From contig NC_072806.1 in the NCBI RefSeq assembly GCF_028583425.1, positions 36,502,001 through 36,566,000 of the forward strand: a DNA stretch of 64,000 bases, written 5' to 3'. Positions 41,171-53,741 of this stretch are shown here, piece after piece. Within the stretch, counting starts at the first letter, position 1. Each line of letters begins with the position of its first letter. Both the position numbers and the translations under genes were made by a program. Below the pieces are notes generated by a model. It made no database searches. It had not been told where the DNA came from and worked only from the letters and a program-made list of their open reading frames with translations. This DNA comes from Eublepharis macularius. Taxonomy: Eukaryota > Chordata > Lepidosauria > Squamata > Eublepharidae.

Positions 41171-42730
41171 TCGCACCTCTTGTAACCATAAATGAGGGAC
41201 TGTGGAGGATTTTTGCTCAGTGCTGCAAATGGCATAAATACAGAACTGCAACCCTTGAACACATTTCATGCTCACCCTTTGTGTGGGAGAAGCAGAAGAG
41301 TGACTCTTTCTCCTTGCAGCTTTCGTGCTCCTGAAGTAAAACCTTGTTTGGTTCAAGAGGCTCAGCGCATACTTGAGAAGTTGAAAACTACATATGTTCA
41401 AATTACACCGATCTAAAATTACACCATTCAAAAGGGGTGAGAGAGAATGTCAATTTAGAAAGATATTTTGGGATGTAATACGGCTATTCGTCATCTATTT
41501 TCAAAGTATCTAAACTCGGTGCTAAGAAAATTTAAATTTCACATGCCAAGATTTTGCACAGAATATTTCTGCAAATGTGATTGTTCTGCAAGAAATGTCT
41601 TTGTTCGCAGGCGATATTTGGCCCATAAAACAAATGTCGGATTCAGAATTTGGATTATTTAGTGCCATTGCAAGGAGAGAGAAAACTGTGAGCAACATAG
41701 ATTAGAAGATTGAAAGCTGAGCCATGAATAACCAAGCAAGCTGCAGAAGTTCTGCCATGCAAACAATAAGCATCTCACACATCCAGGTACATTTGCATGC
41801 CTTCTGGCAGAATAGCTCCGAGTGCCAGATGTTGGAGGACAAGCAACAGCCTGTCCGTTGCCTTACTATCGGCTTCCAGTGGCATCTGTCTAGCCAGTAG
41901 GAGAAACAATGACAGATGAGGCAATGTTCTTAACCCTGAGACCTAGAAACTTGCTTTTAAAAAGTTAATATTCAGGAATACAGATCACATAATCTTGGTA
42001 CTACTTTATACACAATTATAAGCAACACAATTTATCTAGCCCATTTTACAGGAGGCATGGTTCCTTTGTTCCTCTCCAGCCCAGTTGATGAGACCTGTGA
42101 AAAGCCATCTTGCTCTTTTCCCATATAGTTTTCTTAAGCACTGCAAATGACCTGTAATATCTTGAAACTAAAACTTACACAAAAAGGGTATCACACCTCA
42201 CCAATACCACAGCTGGTCTGAGTACCAAGGGTTCTAAATTTTAGATACATGCTATTCTAGGAATAGTCTTCGGAACCTATATCAAGCGGATCACAGTGCA
42301 ACTAACAAGGCGAAGACCACACAGGCCAAGAGATGCTGAGAAAGATGGAATGCCTTGCTTGGGGGGGCGGGGGCGGGGAATTGCACAGAACCCTCTGGCA
42401 TAGTAGGGGATATGCATGGCTATATGAATTGGACAATTTTTAGATAATCTATCAGAATGGCTTGCTGCAAGTTAGCAATAAAACTTCATTTTCAGGTTAC
42501 GCACTAGGACTGTCGACTTTCCAAACGGATTCCTTACACCATTAATAACCAAGTGATGGAAGAAAAACTTAACAGGCTTGCATTTGTGTCTTTAAAGGGA
42601 TGAGAAAAGCTGTGCCTATTGATTTTCTGCCATTAGGCATCCTATGCCCACACTAGAAAATGAAGTGGCACCCTAATTACCATTGCTGATAATGAACATA
42701 TGAACAGGAGAACCTAAAAATAACTGGGGG
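41171..42730. other. Downstream flank or long 3' UTR of TADA2A
   Basis: No gene seen. Frames of 60-121 codons near 41066-41660 lack similarity. AATAAA at about 42477 could end a long TADA2A 3' UTR. Confidence 0.35.
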
Positions 42731-42734
42731 TGAA

Positions 42735-42990
42735 GAATTATTATTATTTAATCGCATTTCTAGACCACCCTCCCTGTCAGACGGGCTCAGGGCGGTTTAA
42801 CAACAGTTTAAAACAGTAAAAACATTATAAAAACATCAAAACATATCAAAACAAAATTGGCGGGTATAAAATATTAAAATACAGCATTTTCCTGCATGGG
42901 TGGTGGAAGGTCTTCAGTGATATGGCCAGCGAGAGGACAGCCTAGCCCCCACCAAGTGCCTGGTGGAACATCTCTGTCTTGCAGGCCCAG
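42735..42990. repeat. Interspersed repeat fragment, unclassified
   Basis: A reversed SINE/LINE-like tail (CTAGACCACCCTCCCTGTCAG, GGCTCAGGGCGGTTTAAC) is followed by AAAACA-rich DNA. Then comes TCTGTCTTGCAGGCCCAGCGG, words typical of squamate retroposon tails. Confidence 0.4.
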
Positions 42991-44368
42991 CGGAAAGATA
43001 ATAAATAATAGGGCTTAAATTTCATCCAAAGTCTTGAGCCATGATGGTTGAGAGTAATGGGTTGCTACCTAATGCTTCAAAGCCACTCCCTTGCTTTGTT
43101 TTAGGAATCAAAAGGGGGAAAAAAACAGCTTTGGGGGCTTGAATCTCCAAAGCCCCACCTAATCTATGCACCACTCAGGAACTGCAGACCCTCCACCAGA
43201 CAAGGTATCCCCCCGCCCCAGACGTTGTGTTTCTTAATGATAATGCACACCACAACAGTGCCTTAAACTCTTTTTCCTAAACCCTGCTAAACACTCTGCA
43301 TAGAGCCATGAAGGAATGTGAATGCAACATGAGAGAGAACAGAGTCAGCAACAACCTCGGCACGCTGTTGGGGAGAATAAGGCCTCATGAGTCATCAAGA
43401 GGGCCTCGGCAGACTGTCACCTGTTCAGTATAGGGTCTCTGGCACGAACCAACAGAGCAATGCTTTGGAGCAGAATTCCTTCCTGGCCAACATTCTATGA
43501 ACAGGCAAGGAGGCACTGGGCTCTTTGGTACCCGTTTGTCGTAGCCAGATTCCTCCCTGATAGCAAAAGAGAAGCCAGTTCCATTTCTTAACCCCCACAG
43601 TAAGAAATCCCAAAGGGTAGAGAAAAGCATGAGGTTTCAGTCTCCAAAGGCTTTCTGATTTATGTAGAGACTTTAATAAGCCATGGAGGAAGACAATTTG
43701 ACAGCAAGTGCTGAAATGAGACTTCTGCTTTGGCTGGAAGACAAACACAGGGGCTGCAAGGTTAAACAATGAGTCTGTTTCTGTGTGAGTGTCCCCCAGT
43801 GCAAAGGAATGTGTTTGTTCCTTGATGGAGCATGTCAGCATGGCCAGCTTGATGCGTGCTTTTTTATCTAGTCCCTTTAAATAAAACCTTGTGGTATGAG
43901 ATGGTTATTTTTATATCTCTGGGTAGTAGCCCAGTCATTACCATTCTGTTAGCAAGGCAAAACAAGGTTTTAAAATAATAACTGAGACAGAAGGAGAGTT
44001 TCCCCCTCTCCAAGGTGATGATTCACTAGAATGTGTTAACCAACCGGCTTCTAGCTGATGCTTGTTTTCAAAGGGCAAGTCTGCAGCTAGATGTAATTAT
44101 GAAAAACAAGCAGACGTTCTAACAGTCCTGCCAACATGTCTCCAACAGGGACCAGCCCAGAAACATTTTTGCAAGGCCACCTGCCAACACACAGTTGCAG
44201 TCATGGTTTGTGGTATGTCTGGGACTTGAAAGGGGAAGAATGGACATGTGCCTCTTTTGCATCACACATGGTTTCTCGGGCAGATCAGCTGGAAGCAATT
44301 CTGGCTCACCATAGGCCAGTAGCCAGTCATGGGAAATCAAACATTTTAAAACAGATTATATATATAAT
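42991..44368. other. Intergenic, no gene seen
   Basis: Ordinary intergenic DNA. Minus-strand frames at 43385-43841 (81 and 138 codons) overlap each other and show no similarity. Confidence 0.35.
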
Positions 44369-44520
44369 TAGGGCTTTTTTTCTGGTGGTATGCACTGGTA
44401 TGCGGTACTGGCACCTCTTCCCACAGTACCAGCACCTTCTTGGGTCAGCCAAGGAGGCAAACATCAAGTATCAGCACCTCTTTTTTTAAAAAAAAGAAAA
44501 AGCACCATCCTCCGGCCCTA
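44369..44520. mobile_element. Relative of family A hairpin MITE
   Basis: Starts TAGGGCTTTTTTTCTGG and ends CCGGCCCTA. The interior has GGCACCTCTTCCCACAGTACC, echoing family A's CACCTCTTTTCCCAG, but no long hairpin. The flanks do not give a clean duplication. Confidence 0.5.
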
Positions 44521-46013
44521 AGATATATCCCAATGTTCATGTTTTTAAAATGTTTTATCCACATTTTAAAAAACCGAGAATATTGACTAAATTGTAAAAA
44601 ATTAGGTAAGGTTTATGTATCTTCATTGCAATAGAGGAAAAATGGTGTGGCCAAATATATCAATAATTCAAGCTTTGAAATCTTACAAGAATTAAAAGAC
44701 GATGATGGGAGATATGTGGCCTTAAAAATAAGATTTTCTCATGGACAAATATGGACTCTGGTCTCTTTATATGCATCAAATGATGGCCAGAAGAAATTTT
44801 ATGAGAGATTCTTCAAGAAATTTTTAGATTTTCAAGGAGAGACTCTAATTTGTGGAGACATGAATGGTGTCTTGAACCGTAAAATTGATAGATTGACAAG
44901 GACAGGACAAAATCTGCCTAAATGTGTATTCAATTACATGTCAGTTTTGGAAGTAGAGGATGCCTGGAGATCGCTACATAAAAAGGATAGAGATTATACA
45001 TTCTTCTCAGGCATCAAACATACTCCAGAACAGAGATGTGTTGGATCAAGAAGAATCAAGAAGAATCAATAAATGAAGAAGAAATGGAGAAATATTTATT
45101 GGAGACACCAATCAAAGAATTTACTAATGAGCATAGAATTATCTTAAATCAAGCAATAATGATACAAGAGATAAATTCTGCAATTAAAACTTTGAAGACT
45201 GCAAAAGCTCCAGGTCCGGATGGATTCGCGGCTGCTTATTACAAATCTTTTGAGGATATATTGGCTATACCTTTGCAAAAGGTGAATGATCCATTCACAC
45301 TGCAATCATACAGGCCTATATCTTTGTTGAACATGGATTATAAGATATTTACAATAATAACGGCTGAAAGATTGAAAAGATGCATCTCAGAAGTGATACA
45401 TGAAGACCAAACAGGCTTTGTCCCAAAGAGGTGTATGAAAGATAATATCAGATACCTCCTCAGTGCAATTGAACATTCAAGACAAAAAGGTGAAAAAACT
45501 GCATTTATGTTTGTTGATGCTGACAAAGCCTTTGACAACATCTCCTGGAAGTTTCTTATGAAAACGTTGCATAGAATGAATTGCCGGATTGAGTTTTTGA
45601 ATTGGATTCAAAGTATTTACACGAAACAGCAAGCTGCAATTTTAGTTAACGGTTCGTTTACGAAGAAGATTGAAATAACAAAAGGAACACGGCAAGGATA
45701 TCCAATTTCACCACTATTATTTATCATTGTTCTTGAAGTTTTGGCGGTGAGAATCAGACAAGATAGCAGAATTGCTGGAATAAAGGATGGGAAAGAGATG
45801 TATAAGATAAAAAGCTATGCAGATGATCATCTGGTTATATCAGTGACCAATCCACATACCTCCTTGATTTATGTAATGGAACAAATACCTAGATTTGGGC
45901 AGCATTCTGGATATAAACTGAATAAGAAAAAACCAAAGATAATGTTACTCTCGACGACAAAAGAGGAATCTGAAAAGATCGGAAGTATAACCGACTGTAC
46001 CATTACTACAAAG

Positions 46014-46910
46014 CAGGGGTCATTTCCTAGAAAAAGAACTGCAGGAACTCATTAGCATATCTCATTAGCATGTGCCACACCACCTGACATCACTGGAAGT
46101 GTGTCAGAAGGCACCATCCACCCCGCAGGCCCCTTTCCCCAAAAATCTCCAGGTATTTCCTTAAAGCAGAATGAACTCAAAGCAGCTTACCCTCCTCTGG
46201 AGAGCCAGCCCTGCTAGCTTGCACACACTCACTCACTCACTTTCACAAGTCACAGATGAAAATAAAGCAGCAGAGCAGAATGAATTCAAAGCAGCTTACC
46301 CTCCTTTGAAGTCCAGCCCCACCCGGCTTGCACTCACTCACTCATTTTCTCTCTCTTCTCTCTCACGAGTCACAAATGAAAATAAAGCAGCAACGCAGAA
46401 TGAATTCAAAGCAGCTTATGCTCCTTTGGAGCTCAGCCCCACCCAGCTTGCACTCGCTCACTCACTCATTTTCTCTCTCTTCTCTCTCACGAGTCACAAA
46501 TGAAAATAAAGCAGCAGAGCAGAATGAATTCAAAGCAGCTTATGCTCTTTTGGAGCCCAGCCCCACTCAGCTTGCACTCACTCACTCACTCACTCACTCA
46601 TTCTCTCTCTCCCCCCCACTCTCTCTCACGAGTCACAAATGAAAATAAAGCAGCAGAGCAGAATGAATTCAAAGCAGCTTATGCTCCTTTGGAGCCCAGC
46701 CCCACTTGGCTTGCACTCACTCATTCTCTCTCTCTCTCTCTCTCTCCCTCTCATGAGTCACAAATGAAAATAAAGCAGCAGAGCCTGCTACTAAAGACCA
46801 GGACAGCCAGGAGGAAAAGGAATCACGTGGGCAGGCCCAAAACCCATGTGACCTCTTTTCAGATCTACCGGAACACCGTTCTAGCACATTCCACCTCCAA
46901 ATGAGCCCTG
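46014..46910 (+). mobile_element. hAT-like non-autonomous element D inside the L1
   Basis: Starts CAGGGGTCATTT, ends AAATGAGCCCTG (inverted, one mismatch). Flanks CTACAAAG / CTATAAAG are an 8-bp duplication with one mismatch. L1 ORF2 sequence continues on both sides. Most of its length is a minisatellite; it has no transposase. Confidence 0.85.
46164..46795 (+). repeat. Minisatellite of five units, about 100-140 bp each
   Basis: Each unit has AAAGCAGCAGAGCAGAATGA, TTCAAAGCAGCTTA, CCAGCCCCACT[CT]GGCTTGCAC, a variable (ACTC)n/(TCTC)n stretch and CACGAGTCACAAATGAAAAT. Length differences lie in the CT-rich parts. The units happen to stay open in overlapping frames of 104-134 codons; these are not taken as genes. 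Confidence 0.9.
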
Positions 46911-48604
46911 CTATAAAGCCAATAAGATATTTAGGGATAAATGTATCATCACAAAATGAGAACCTCTACAAAGATAATTATCAAAAACTTTGGACAGGAA
47001 TTACTGAAGATTTGCAGAGATGGCAAAATTTAAATACTACATGATTAGGAAGAACTACGGCGATCAAAATGAGTATTTTACCTAAATTAAATTTCCTTTT
47101 TCAAATGATTCCAACTTACATTGAACGAAAGATTCTCAATAGATGGCAGAAAGATATAAATAACTTTATATGGAAAGAGAAGAAACCAAGGATAAGATTT
47201 AAAGCATTACAAGATGATAGAAATAGGGAAGGACTGGCTGTACCAAATACCAAATTGTATTATCAAGCAGCTGCATTGGTTTGGATAACAGATTGGATTA
47301 TGAATCCAAGCAACAGACATATTAAACTGGAAACAGCGGATGCTGAGGAAGGTATCTATAATTATTTATGGATAAAGAAATCATGGAAACCTACTCTTAA
47401 ACAAGATGGGACTCACATTGTAAGGGACAGTCTGCTTAAAATAATGGTTTCAGTGCAGAAATAGACTGAGCCCACCAATTTCCCCATTGATGTCGCCAAT
47501 TAACGCCTACTATGACGTAGCAGTTAGGAACAAACTTAGCTACGAATCACTGATAAAGAAGGAAACATAAAAACCTGGCAAAAAATCCAGGCCCATGGCA
47601 AAAACATTCCTTGGCTGACATCACCAAATAGTATCAAGATTAAAGGATCAAATTCTCAAAGAAGGCGACAGGCTGAGAGAAAAAACACAATATGAGTTAT
47701 TAATATCTGGAGACTTGTCGCATCTATTGGGGAAGATTTACAAAATATTACTGCAACACCATACAGAAACAGAACAAACTTGTATAATAAAATGGATGCA
47801 AAATTTTGGGGAAACTATTCCGATGGACTTAAAGACAAAAAATTTACAGGCTGCCAGTTACTGAGAGAAAATTGGTATAAAATGTTTTTTTAGATGGTAC
47901 ATTACTCCCAAAGATTAGTAAGGGTTACAGCGGACATTGCTGAAAGTGTCAGAATAGGGATGCAACATTTTACCATATGTGGTGGACTTGTAAGGAATCA
48001 CAAAAATACTGGATAAAAATACATGAAGAGATGCAAAAGATCCTCAAACTCAGATTTGAATTACATCCGAAAAGTATGCTCTTAAATATCTTACCAACTA
48101 ATCTGAGAAAAGAACAAGGAGATCTCTTCTGTTATATGGTGACAGCAGCAAGAGTATTGTTTGCAGGAAAATGGAAACGCGATGCTTGTCCTGGTCTCCC
48201 AGAGCGGAGAGAGAAGGTTCACGAATATGCTTCAATGGCCAAATAGACCGATAACCAACTTCTGGAAAAAATGGAAGGATTTCTTTGGTTATTTAGGCTA
48301 AACTAATTGATACAGTAGCTTAGAGGGAGGGAGGGAAGAAAAAAGAAGGAGAAATGTTATGCATCTAGGTTCAGAGAAGCCAAATAGGTAATAATTAAGT
48401 TTATTAACCTAAACTTAAATGTACTGCTTGTTTTATTCCCAAGACTTTTGTATCTGTACTGTTTATATACTTATTGGTTGTATAAGATTGTATAACTTTC
48501 AATTTATTGTCTAATTTAGAATCTGCATAACTTTTATATTATGCACTTACTTTATTTTATTTTCTTCAAATAAATTTTTAATTATTAAAAACATGTTTTT
48601 ATCC

Positions 48605-48925
48605 ACCTTTCCCATATTCAGAGCAGTTTAACAAAATAAAATCCTCAATAAACAATAAAATCATCCATAAACAGAGCAAATGCTAAGCTATTACCAGTTT
48701 CACAGCACCCCCAACCCATAATGCAGCCAAAAAATGTCTCAGCTAAAGACTGGAAAAGATCTAAAAAGTCCAGTTGAAACAAAAATGCCTTATACATTCT
48801 TACGATGGAAGTGCAGTGATTAAGACAAAGAAAAGAGCAAGAGTCCAGTAGCTCCTGTAAGACTAAAAAAATTGTGGTAGGGTATGAGTTTTCATGAGCC
48901 ACAGCTCACTTCTTCAGATACAGCT
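48605..48925. mobile_element. SINE tail and palindromic-repeat fragment
   Basis: The start resembles a reversed SINE tail (CCATATTCAGAGCAGTTTAAC). From 48826 on, AAAGAGCAAGAGTCCAGTAGC to GAGCCACAGCTCACTTCTTC matches the left half of 12485-12730. Confidence 0.45.
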
Positions 48926-49554
48926 AGAATGTGAGTCCATCTGTCCTTATATCTTGGAGAGTGGAGTGATTACAGAAGCCAAATGATAACAGCTGGTGAA
49001 TGACAATGGCAGGCGTGATTGAATAGGTTGGGGTATGCAGTGGGTGTGGAGAAATTAGCACTGGTAATGAGACAGGATTCAGTCCAGGTGGATGCATTGT
49101 CTTGAACTTTGCGGGTTTTTTGCCTTTAGTTTTTGCTTTTTTTTTTGTCCCTCCCCTTCCCCTCCTTTTTTCCTGCCCTTGAGAACACTTACCCCAGTCT
49201 TTTTCTGGAAGCCAATTTTGAATCGATTTTTTCCAAATGCATAACATTTATTTCCATTTTGTTTGTCCTCTCCATTCCCAGCCACCCCCAACCCACTTTT
49301 TGATGATTGGATATTCATCACCATTGAACCACTCATCTACCCGCCTTTCTCCCCCTCCCTTTTTTTGTTTTGATCTCTTTTTTAAAAATCATCAATTTCG
49401 TATTTCTATTATTGACCTACCATTGTAATAACAGGTGCACCAGGTTCTCTGGATTCCCAGCTTTCATTTTTTTTTTACAAAAGTAAGTCTCTAGCCCCTT
49501 CCTGTGTGGAGATCTGCTTTTTTCCTGTCTCTAGGTAGACAGGTTTCTTTTCGG
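48926..49554. other. Intergenic, no gene seen
   Basis: Pyrimidine-rich DNA with runs of T and CCTCC. The lysine-rich minus-strand frames here mirror the T/C-rich composition and are not genes. Confidence 0.35.
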
Positions 49555-49862
49555 TGGTGGCTCCTTACCTTTGGAATGTCATCCCAATAAAGCTCACCTG
49601 GCATCTACCTTGCTCTCCTTCAGATGCCAGGCCAAAACATTTTTTACCTAGGCTTTAAATAATGGCTTCCATCTTTTTAGCTGTTTTTACAGTCTGTCTG
49701 AGAACTGTGTATGAACATAATTTTAGGCTATTTTTTGCGAGTTTTATACTATGGCTAGTTTTTACCGCTCCTTACTGATTATTTACTGATTATTTTGATG
49801 CTTCTGTTTTAATGGGTTTATTGTACTGTTTTACTTGTGAGCCATCTTGAGTAGATCTCTGG
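49555..49862 (+). mobile_element. LINE 3'-end fragment (CR1-like)
   Basis: Typical 3'-end words are in order: CTTTGGAATGTCATCCC, AGATGCCAGGCCAAAACA, TTTTAATGGGTTTATTG and GTGAGCCATCTTGAG. No coding part left. Confidence 0.45.
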
Positions 49863-49929
49863 TGTGCAGGCAGCTCGTTATTGATCCTTACCCTAAACCT
49901 GCAGCCCAGAGCTGAGGAGGGGGCATGGC

Positions 49930-50110
49930 TAAGCTGAATAGCTTTGGATGCTAAACACCCCAGGCTCAATCTCCAGCATCTCCAGTTCAAAGGATCTGGT
50001 AACAAGTAAAGCAAAAGACCGTGCCCTGAGACCCTGCCAGTCAGAGTAGACAAGACCGACCTTGACTCAGTAGAAAACAGTTTCATATGTTCATGAGCAC
50101 CTATGCATAT
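49930..50110 (+). mobile_element. Old SINE fragment
   Basis: Words seen across squamate SINE copies: CCAGGCTCAATCTCCAGC, CCCTGAGACCCTGCCAGTC, AGAGTAGACAAGACCGACC, TTTCATATGTTCATGAGC. A reversed copy is near 55495-55690. Confidence 0.5.
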
Positions 50111-50269
50111 ATGGACCCCCACTCCAGATGTAGCTGCATATAGTAAGACATGTACAACTTCTGACTGAGAACACACTTCTGGATAAACACTGTATTTCCC
50201 CTTTGTTCTGTTCTGTATGCCGCATAAGGGAAAACTCAGCACATCCATGGAGCAATTTTTAAAACCTCA

Positions 50270-51020
50270 AAAGAAAACAGATTCATGGCCATCTGTATGT
50301 GGCACTCCTATAACTTCTAGTAATACTAAGTCAGCCTTGGTTCCTCAGGGCTGGGCGTCTCCCATGAGCCTGTTAATTTGTTAATGGGCACAGCCATTGT
50401 TCAATGTCTGAGCAATCTTGGTCTTTCATTGTTAAAAATGTAGCTTCCCTGTGCAGTATGGTGTGTGGATCAGTTTGCAAACACCTACCCGCCCAGCAAG
50501 CTATGACTTTGACTTCTCATGAAAGAGTGTCTGGGCTTTCTAGAAGGACAATAGCCGGCACAATTAAAGGGATACCCGAAGCGACACCTCGGCTGACCGT
50601 ATGCCGCCCCACCGGTTTGGCAACATTCTACAAGGCTCCACCGCTGGCGTCATCAGCCGAGCGGGCAGTTTGCACAAGCGCATGATTGCATGTGGCAACA
50701 AGCCACCCCGTTCCTCCTCAGTTTCCACATCTTACAAGTGACCTCGGTTTGATCCAAGGAAGGTGATGCCGACACTGTAACCGTCACAAGTGAACAATTA
50801 TGACCGATGTGGTTGTCGGGGATTGTCATAGCTATTCTGCTTGAGATCCAGCTTTGAACCAAGAAGCCCCTGGTTCAAATCTCTCCTCTGCCATGAAATC
50901 TCACGGGAGCCTTAAGCAGCCTTCTAATCTTTTGGCTTTTTCGTTTTAGAGATAATGTCACTGGCCAACCTTACAGTGTTGTTGTAAGCACTTTTAATCC
51001 TCTGAGACACAATGATACAT
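50270..51020. other. Intergenic, with a small CpG-rich patch
   Basis: CpG is dense for about 130 bp (50565-50700) with no exon or splice context recognised. From about 50850 a B-box-like TGGTTCAAATCTC suggests a worn SINE. Confidence 0.3.
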
Positions 51021-51027
51021 GCTAAAT

Positions 51028-51235
51028 ATGATTAAGAGAGCCAGCATATGGGTAGCATGTCAGACTAGGAACTGGAAGATCTGGGTTCAGATCCTCACAC
51101 CACTGGGTGACCTTGGGCCAAACACACACCCTGCCAGCCTATCCTGCCTCACGGGGTTGCTGTGAAAATAAAACAAGGAAAGGAGAACCACATACACTAC
51201 TCTAAACTCCTAAGAGGAATAGCAAGATAAAAATG
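51028..51235 (+). mobile_element. tRNA-derived SINE
   Basis: A-box-like TGGGTAGCATGTC, B-box-like GGTTCAGATCC, body ACCTTGGGCCAAACACACACC, CTGCCTCACGGGGTTGCTG and an A-rich tail. Full length or nearly so. Confidence 0.65.
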
Positions 51236-52366
51236 TACTACAGAGTCGTTTATTAATAGCCATATATAAGACAGACCTGCAGAGAGCTAGAAGATGTATT
51301 GATCATCCCCTCACTTATTCACACGTCATATTTGAGTCAGGTAAGTGTTTTAGCCCTGTTATGCTTAGAGTTCCTATATACTTTTGCTGTTATACTAGCT
51401 GCCAAGACAGTTTTCAACTGTCCTCAGTCCTTTTCAAAGTCTATACTTGGAGAAAAGGTTGACAGGTGTGTGTGGCCACAAGCGCCTGCTGCTTGTTTCG
51501 GCACTCTCAACTTTTTGCAAGGCAGATCAGACACAAAAGTACATTTATAATTTTTTTTCAATCATAGTATCTCAAATTAACGCATCAGCAGGAGAACAGA
51601 GCGAATGAAGGAAAGCAACCAAAATAATTACATTGCCAACCTCCTCAATTGCCGTGGAGAATTAGAAGCATCTTGAGAGCAATCTCCCCAAAGGCCAAGA
51701 ATGGCCAGCCTACCGAACTTTCTTTGGGAGGGAGATCCACAGGGCCGGTGCTTTTTGTAGCTACCAACCTGGGCAGTTCAAATTGCGCTGCGCTCCCTCC
51801 ACCCCACTTCCTGCCAAGAACCTTTGGCGTGCTGAGGGCTGTGTGAAATAAAGTCAGTTCTGCATGTTCCTGGTGCTGGATTTCTGAACGGAATAACGGC
51901 CAAACAGCAAGGTTGATTTACAGCCACATTTCAACCTTCCATTGCTTTACAACTTCAGTTTTTTGTTTGTTTGTGTAAGTCTAGGAAGATTGCGCTGTCA
52001 CCTATAGCTGCTGGTATGAAGTCTTGTATAAGTCTGAGTGCTACTTAACATTACAGATTGGACCTCCTGTATTTTCATGCCTTTTGAACCCTACGGTTTA
52101 CTATTTTTTCTCTTTATGTCCATTATCGGTATCAGATAAGAAATGGTCTCAGATCTCCAGAAAAGCTTATTCCACAATAGATGATAGTTTTTAACTGGCC
52201 AGGAAAGTCTTTATGTTTTGGGAGATTTAGGATACCTTGAAATGGCATGGTACTTACACCAGATTTGGAAGCCTCATACCTCACCAGCTAAGGCTTGGGC
52301 CTAGCTAGTTCACATCACATAGAGATGACTTGGATTAGGCAGACAACTCAACCAATTGAGCAGACG
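51236..52366. other. Intergenic, no gene seen
   Basis: No repeat or gene recognised; short frames only. Confidence 0.35.
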
Positions 52367-52747
52367 CAGGGCTTTTTTTCAGCTGGAACGCGGTGGAACG
52401 GCGTTCCGGAACCTCTTGAAAATGGTCACATGGCCGGTGGCCCCACCCCCTGATCTCCAGACAGAGGGGAGTTTAGACTGCCCTCCGCGCCATCTAAACT
52501 CCCCTCTGTCTGGAGATCAGGGGACGGGGCCACCGGCCATGTGATCATTTTCGACAAGGGCATTTAAACTTTTAAAAACTCCCCCCTTGTTCCAGCTGAC
52601 CCAAAGTGACATCATTGGCCCTGGGAGCATGCGTGCACTTTGCATGCACACATGTGGTACCAGGGGCACCACCTCCCGCCAAGAGTTGCCCCCTGTGCTG
52701 GCAACCCACTGAGTTCCACCACCTCTTTTCCCAGAAAAAAAGCCCTG
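52367..52747 (+). mobile_element. hAT-like hairpin MITE, family A copy 7 (long form)
   Basis: Full ends, full hairpin, and an extra roughly 140-bp segment in the right half (AAAAACTCCCCCCTTGTTCC to AGTTGCCCCCTGTGCTGGC). The flanks AGCAGACG / GGAAGAAG match at only 5 of 8, so this copy's duplication is eroded. Confidence 0.85.
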
Positions 52748-53344
52748 GGAAGAAGGAAAAGTAAATGGTTTCAGTAACCAGGGAGACTTGGGGGGGGGGG
52801 AGTGGAGAGAAGGGAAGATAACGCTCCAGAGAAGACAGATTCCTGCACATGTGGAGACATATGTCTGGGCTGCCAGCCTGAGTAAGTGAATGAGTCAGCT
52901 TCCAATTATAGCACCTTGGGAGGAAGCTGCCCCACTGATAGACTTAATGGCTGGCTGGATCACGAGCCAAAATTCCAAAGCGCACCAAGGAATTTTCTGC
53001 AGCAACAGACTTCATGCCATTGTCATATGCCGGGATAATGTCTCGGCCACTCACGGACTGCCCTTAAGACGTTTGCCACATCATAGATCACAGCTCTGCA
53101 CTAATGTGGCAGCTGAGAGACTCTAGACCCGGAAGTGTCTCGTTTGAATCTCCCCTCCGAGAGTATTTCTAGGTTCTTCAGCTGAGCCATAATTCCTCCA
53201 ACCCTGCAATTTTCCTCATGAAAGGCAGTTAATCATATCTTATATAGTTGCAGGAATCGTTTCAGCAGTCCTTTCCTTGTATACAACATGCTTTAAAGCA
53301 CCATAATATCTGAAGTGTCATTACTAAGCATGGTGCCTGATACC

Positions 53345-53594
53345 CAGGGCTTTTTTTCAGGGGGAACGGAGTTCCGGAACCTCTTGAAAATGGTCACATG
53401 GCCGGTGGCCCCGCCCCCTGCTCTCCAGACAGAGGGGAGTTGAGATTGCCCTCCATGCCGCTAGGCGGCATGGAGGGCAATCTCAACTCCCCTCTGTCTG
53501 GAGAGCAGGGGGCGGGGCCACCGGCCATGTGACCATTTTCGCCGAGGGCAACCCACTGAGTTCCGCCACCTCTTTTCCCAGAAAAAAAGCCCTG
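53345..53594 (+). mobile_element. hAT-like hairpin MITE, family A copy 8
   Basis: Exact 8-bp duplication CTGATACC; the two arms are almost perfect complements around GCCGCTAGGCGGC. Looks like one of the youngest copies. Confidence 0.92.
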
Positions 53595-53741
53595 CTGATA
53601 CCTACAACAACTGCTGCTCACAGAGAAGGGGCTTCAGCCTCCCCCCTGCTGCTGCCCTGAAACAGTCCTGGCAGGCACTATTTGGCCTGTAAATGTGGGT
53701 TGCTCAATGCCTCCTTGAGACAGGTCCTGGTCTATATAATC

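Larger units (their letters stand above)
44567..48592 (+). mobile_element. 5'-truncated L1 LINE, broken, with a hAT-like element inside
   Basis: Plus-strand ORF2 pieces are in order: an endonuclease fragment (LICGDMNGVLN, 44647-45060), then reverse transcriptase (KAPGPDGFAAAYYK, YRPISLLNMDYKI, FVDADKAFDN, GTRQGYPISPLLF, YADD; 45060-46000). Next come the hAT-like insertion (46014-46910), the L1 C-terminal region (MSILPKLNFLFQMIPTYIER, FIWKEKKPRIRFKAL; from 47069) and the Cys/Trp motif (MWWTCKESQKYW, about 47977). The rest of the endonuclease and the linker are deleted near 45050, and frames shift there and after 47460. An AAATAAA-rich tail ends near 48590. AATGTTTTATCCAC (about 44549) and ATGTTTTTATCCAC (48593) may be the target duplication. 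Confidence 0.85.

Noticed and set aside
46171-46904. Repeated protein-like frames of 104-134 codons
   Set aside because: They follow the minisatellite units inside a transposon and overlap one another in different frames.
51028-51100. A functional tRNA gene
   Set aside because: A- and B-box-like words are present but no cloverleaf closes, and the sequence continues into a SINE body.
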